A DNA stretch of 64,000 bases. Source: Sulfitobacter sp. JL08. Lineage in GTDB: Bacteria > Pseudomonadota > Alphaproteobacteria > Rhodobacterales > Rhodobacteraceae. The translations under genes and the position numbers were made by a program. The stretch's first letter is position 1. Each line of letters starts with the position of its first letter. The DNA lies in contig NZ_CP025815.1 in the NCBI RefSeq assembly GCF_003352045.1, positions 2,852,001-2,916,000 of the forward strand. Reading direction: 5' to 3'. The notes beneath the pieces are model-generated. The model was given only the letters and a program-made list of their open reading frames with translations. It ran no database searches and was not told the origin of the DNA. Shown one piece after another: positions 62,830-64,000 of this stretch.

Positions 62830-64000
62830 ATGACTGACGGCCCGAAATACGGTTTTGACACGTTGCAAATTCACGCTGGTGCGCGGCCGGATCCGGCAAC
62901 GGGCGCGCGTCAGACACCGATCTATCAGACAACGGCTTATGTGTTTCGCGATGCAGAACACGCGGCGGCCTTGTTCAATCTGCAAGAGGTCGGATACATC
63001 TATTCGCGCCTGACCAACCCGACAGTTGCCGTGCTGCAGGAACGCATTGCCACACTGGAGGGCGGCGTTGGCGCAGTGTGCTGTTCTTCGGGACATGCCG
63101 CACAGTTGATGGCGCTGTTCCCGCTGATGTCACCGGGGAAAAACGTTGTTGTCTCTACCCGCCTTTACGGCGGAACTGTCACCCAGTTCAGCCAGACCAT
63201 CAAACGGTTCGGCTGGTCTGCCACCTTTGTCGATTTTGATGATACCGATGCGGTCAAGGCTGCGATTGACGATGATACACGCGCGATTTTCTGTGAATCG
63301 ATCGCGAACCCGGGTGGTTACATCACCGATCTGCCGGCAATTTCAAAGATCGCCGATGGCGCAGGCATTCCGCTGATTGTCGATAACACGTCTGCCACCC
63401 CTTACCTGTGCCGCCCGATCGAACATGGCGCGACCCTTGTTGTCCATTCGACCACGAAATACCTGACCGGCAACGGTACGGTGACCGGCGGCTGCGTGGT
63501 GGATTCGGGCAAGTTCGACTGGTCCGGCAATGACAAGTTCCCGTCGCTCAGCACACCCGAACCCGCCTATCATGGCCTGAAATTCCATGAAACATTCGGC
63601 CCGCTGGCGTTTACCTTTCACAGCATCGCCATTGGCCTGCGCGATCTGGGCATGACGATGAACCCGCAGGCGGCGCATTACACGCTGATGGGCACCGAAA
63701 CACTCAGCTTGCGGATGCAGCGCCATGTCGAAAACGCCGAAAAAGTGGCGGCGTGGCTTGAAGCCGATCCGCGGGTGGATTTTGTCACCTATGCGGGCCT
63801 GAAATCCTCGCCCTATTTCAAACGGGTGAAAACCATATGCCCGAAAGGCGCGGGCGGATTGTTCACCTTTGCGGTCAAGGGCGGCTATGACGCCTGTGTG
63901 AAACTGGTCAACGCGCTCGAGATTTTCAGCCATGTCGCCAATCTGGGCGATACGCGGTCGCTGATCATCCACTCGGCCTCGACCACGCACCGCCAGTTGA
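62830..64000 (+). CDS. metY: O-acetylhomoserine aminocarboxypropyltransferase, 5' part
   Basis: The first 390 residues of a Cys/Met metabolism PLP enzyme are seen and the gene runs off the right edge. YGFDTLQIHAGARPDPATGARQTPIYQTTAY at the start (two blocks) is typical of MetY. The PLP-binding Lys is in HSTTKYLTGNGTVTGG. It makes homocysteine from O-acetylhomoserine and sulfide in the cytoplasm. GGAGAA precedes the ATG. The direct sulfhydrylation role is inferred from family likeness. Full length is usually about 430. Confidence 0.93.
   Translation, partial: MTDGPKYGFDTLQIHAGARPDPATGARQTPIYQTTAYVFRDAEHAAALFNLQEVGYIYSRLTNPTVAVLQERIATLEGGVGAVCCSSGHAAQLMALFPLMSPGKNVVVSTRLYGGTVTQFSQTIKRFGWSATFVDFDDTDAVKAAIDDDTRAIFCESIANPGGYITDLPAISKIADGAGIPLIVDNTSATPYLCRPIEHGATLVVHSTTKYLTGNGTVTGGCVVDSGKFDWSGNDKFPSLSTPEPAYHGLKFHETFGPLAFTFHSIAIGLRDLGMTMNPQAAHYTLMGTETLSLRMQRHVENAEKVAAWLEADPRVDFVTYAGLKSSPYFKRVKTICPKGAGGLFTFAVKGGYDACVKLVNALEIFSHVANLGDTRSLIIHSASTTHRQL

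Overview
The window looks like an alphaproteobacterial chromosome segment, most likely from the Roseobacter group (Rhodobacterales). The reasons are moderate-to-high GC, a complete TRAP transporter operon with hydroxyacid dehydrogenases, LrgAB, bactofilin, DUF6880, DUF982 and YaeQ proteins, a PIN-free stress island, and many decayed mobile elements. The amount of IS debris and the cold-shock plus desaturase genes recall polar or pelagic genera such as Octadecabacter or Loktanella, but that genus-level guess is inference. No rRNA, tRNA or CRISPR array was seen.

Layout. 1-5800: a Na+/H+ antiporter (cut by the left edge), YaeQ, an ArsC/Spx-like protein, a DUF6880 gene joined out of frame to an rsgA fragment, IS3 debris and a ChaC-like cyclotransferase. 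5800-19000: a stress-type island of small proteins (EF-hand, SPW membrane protein, CBS, lysine-rich peptides, an extra GroES-GroEL pair, zinc-ribbon and LPAGEYE proteins, a secreted seven-repeat protein, a GFA-type zinc protein, a cold-shock protein, DUF982), mixed with broken genes (IS30, transglutaminase, LysR, DUF1611). 19000-24500: desaturase, a class III cyclase/TolB/TPR protein, a crotonase-family enzyme, and a second copy of the GFA gene inside a 631-bp direct duplication. 24500-36000: two secreted sulfatases, each next to a divergent regulator (AraC, TetR), a bactofilin, secreted proteins of unknown role, a CMD-family protein with a Tat-exported cyclase-family hydrolase, and a truncated large serine recombinase beside an IS3 remnant. 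36000-45000: LrgAB and a TRAP transporter operon with amidase, a 64-residue membrane protein and two NAD-dependent dehydrogenases. 45000-50700: a Crp-type regulator divergent from two DUF3604 proteins and an outer-membrane channel-like protein. 51000-54000: a homocysteine S-methyltransferase-type enzyme divergent from a regulator-hydrolase fusion. 54000-61000: a six-gene operon (methyltransferase, OsmC, flavoprotein monooxygenase, OsmC, truncated hemoglobin, PAS-adenylate cyclase) divergent from a winged-helix/TolB/TPR regulator. 61000-64000: a glycosyltransferase-like protein and MetY (cut by the right edge).

The most promising system is the 54195-60844 block, where a truncated hemoglobin overlaps an OsmC gene by 4 bp and lies 9 bp before an adenylate cyclase that keeps all its catalytic residues. 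Two other promoter regions carry clear operator candidates: a perfect 16-bp palindrome at 45795-45810, and an 11-bp-phased direct repeat at 52324-52343. Intergenic DNA is unusually rich in dispersed repeats, including a pair of about 372-bp elements (31006 and 61262) with iterated TTCCCTG motifs.
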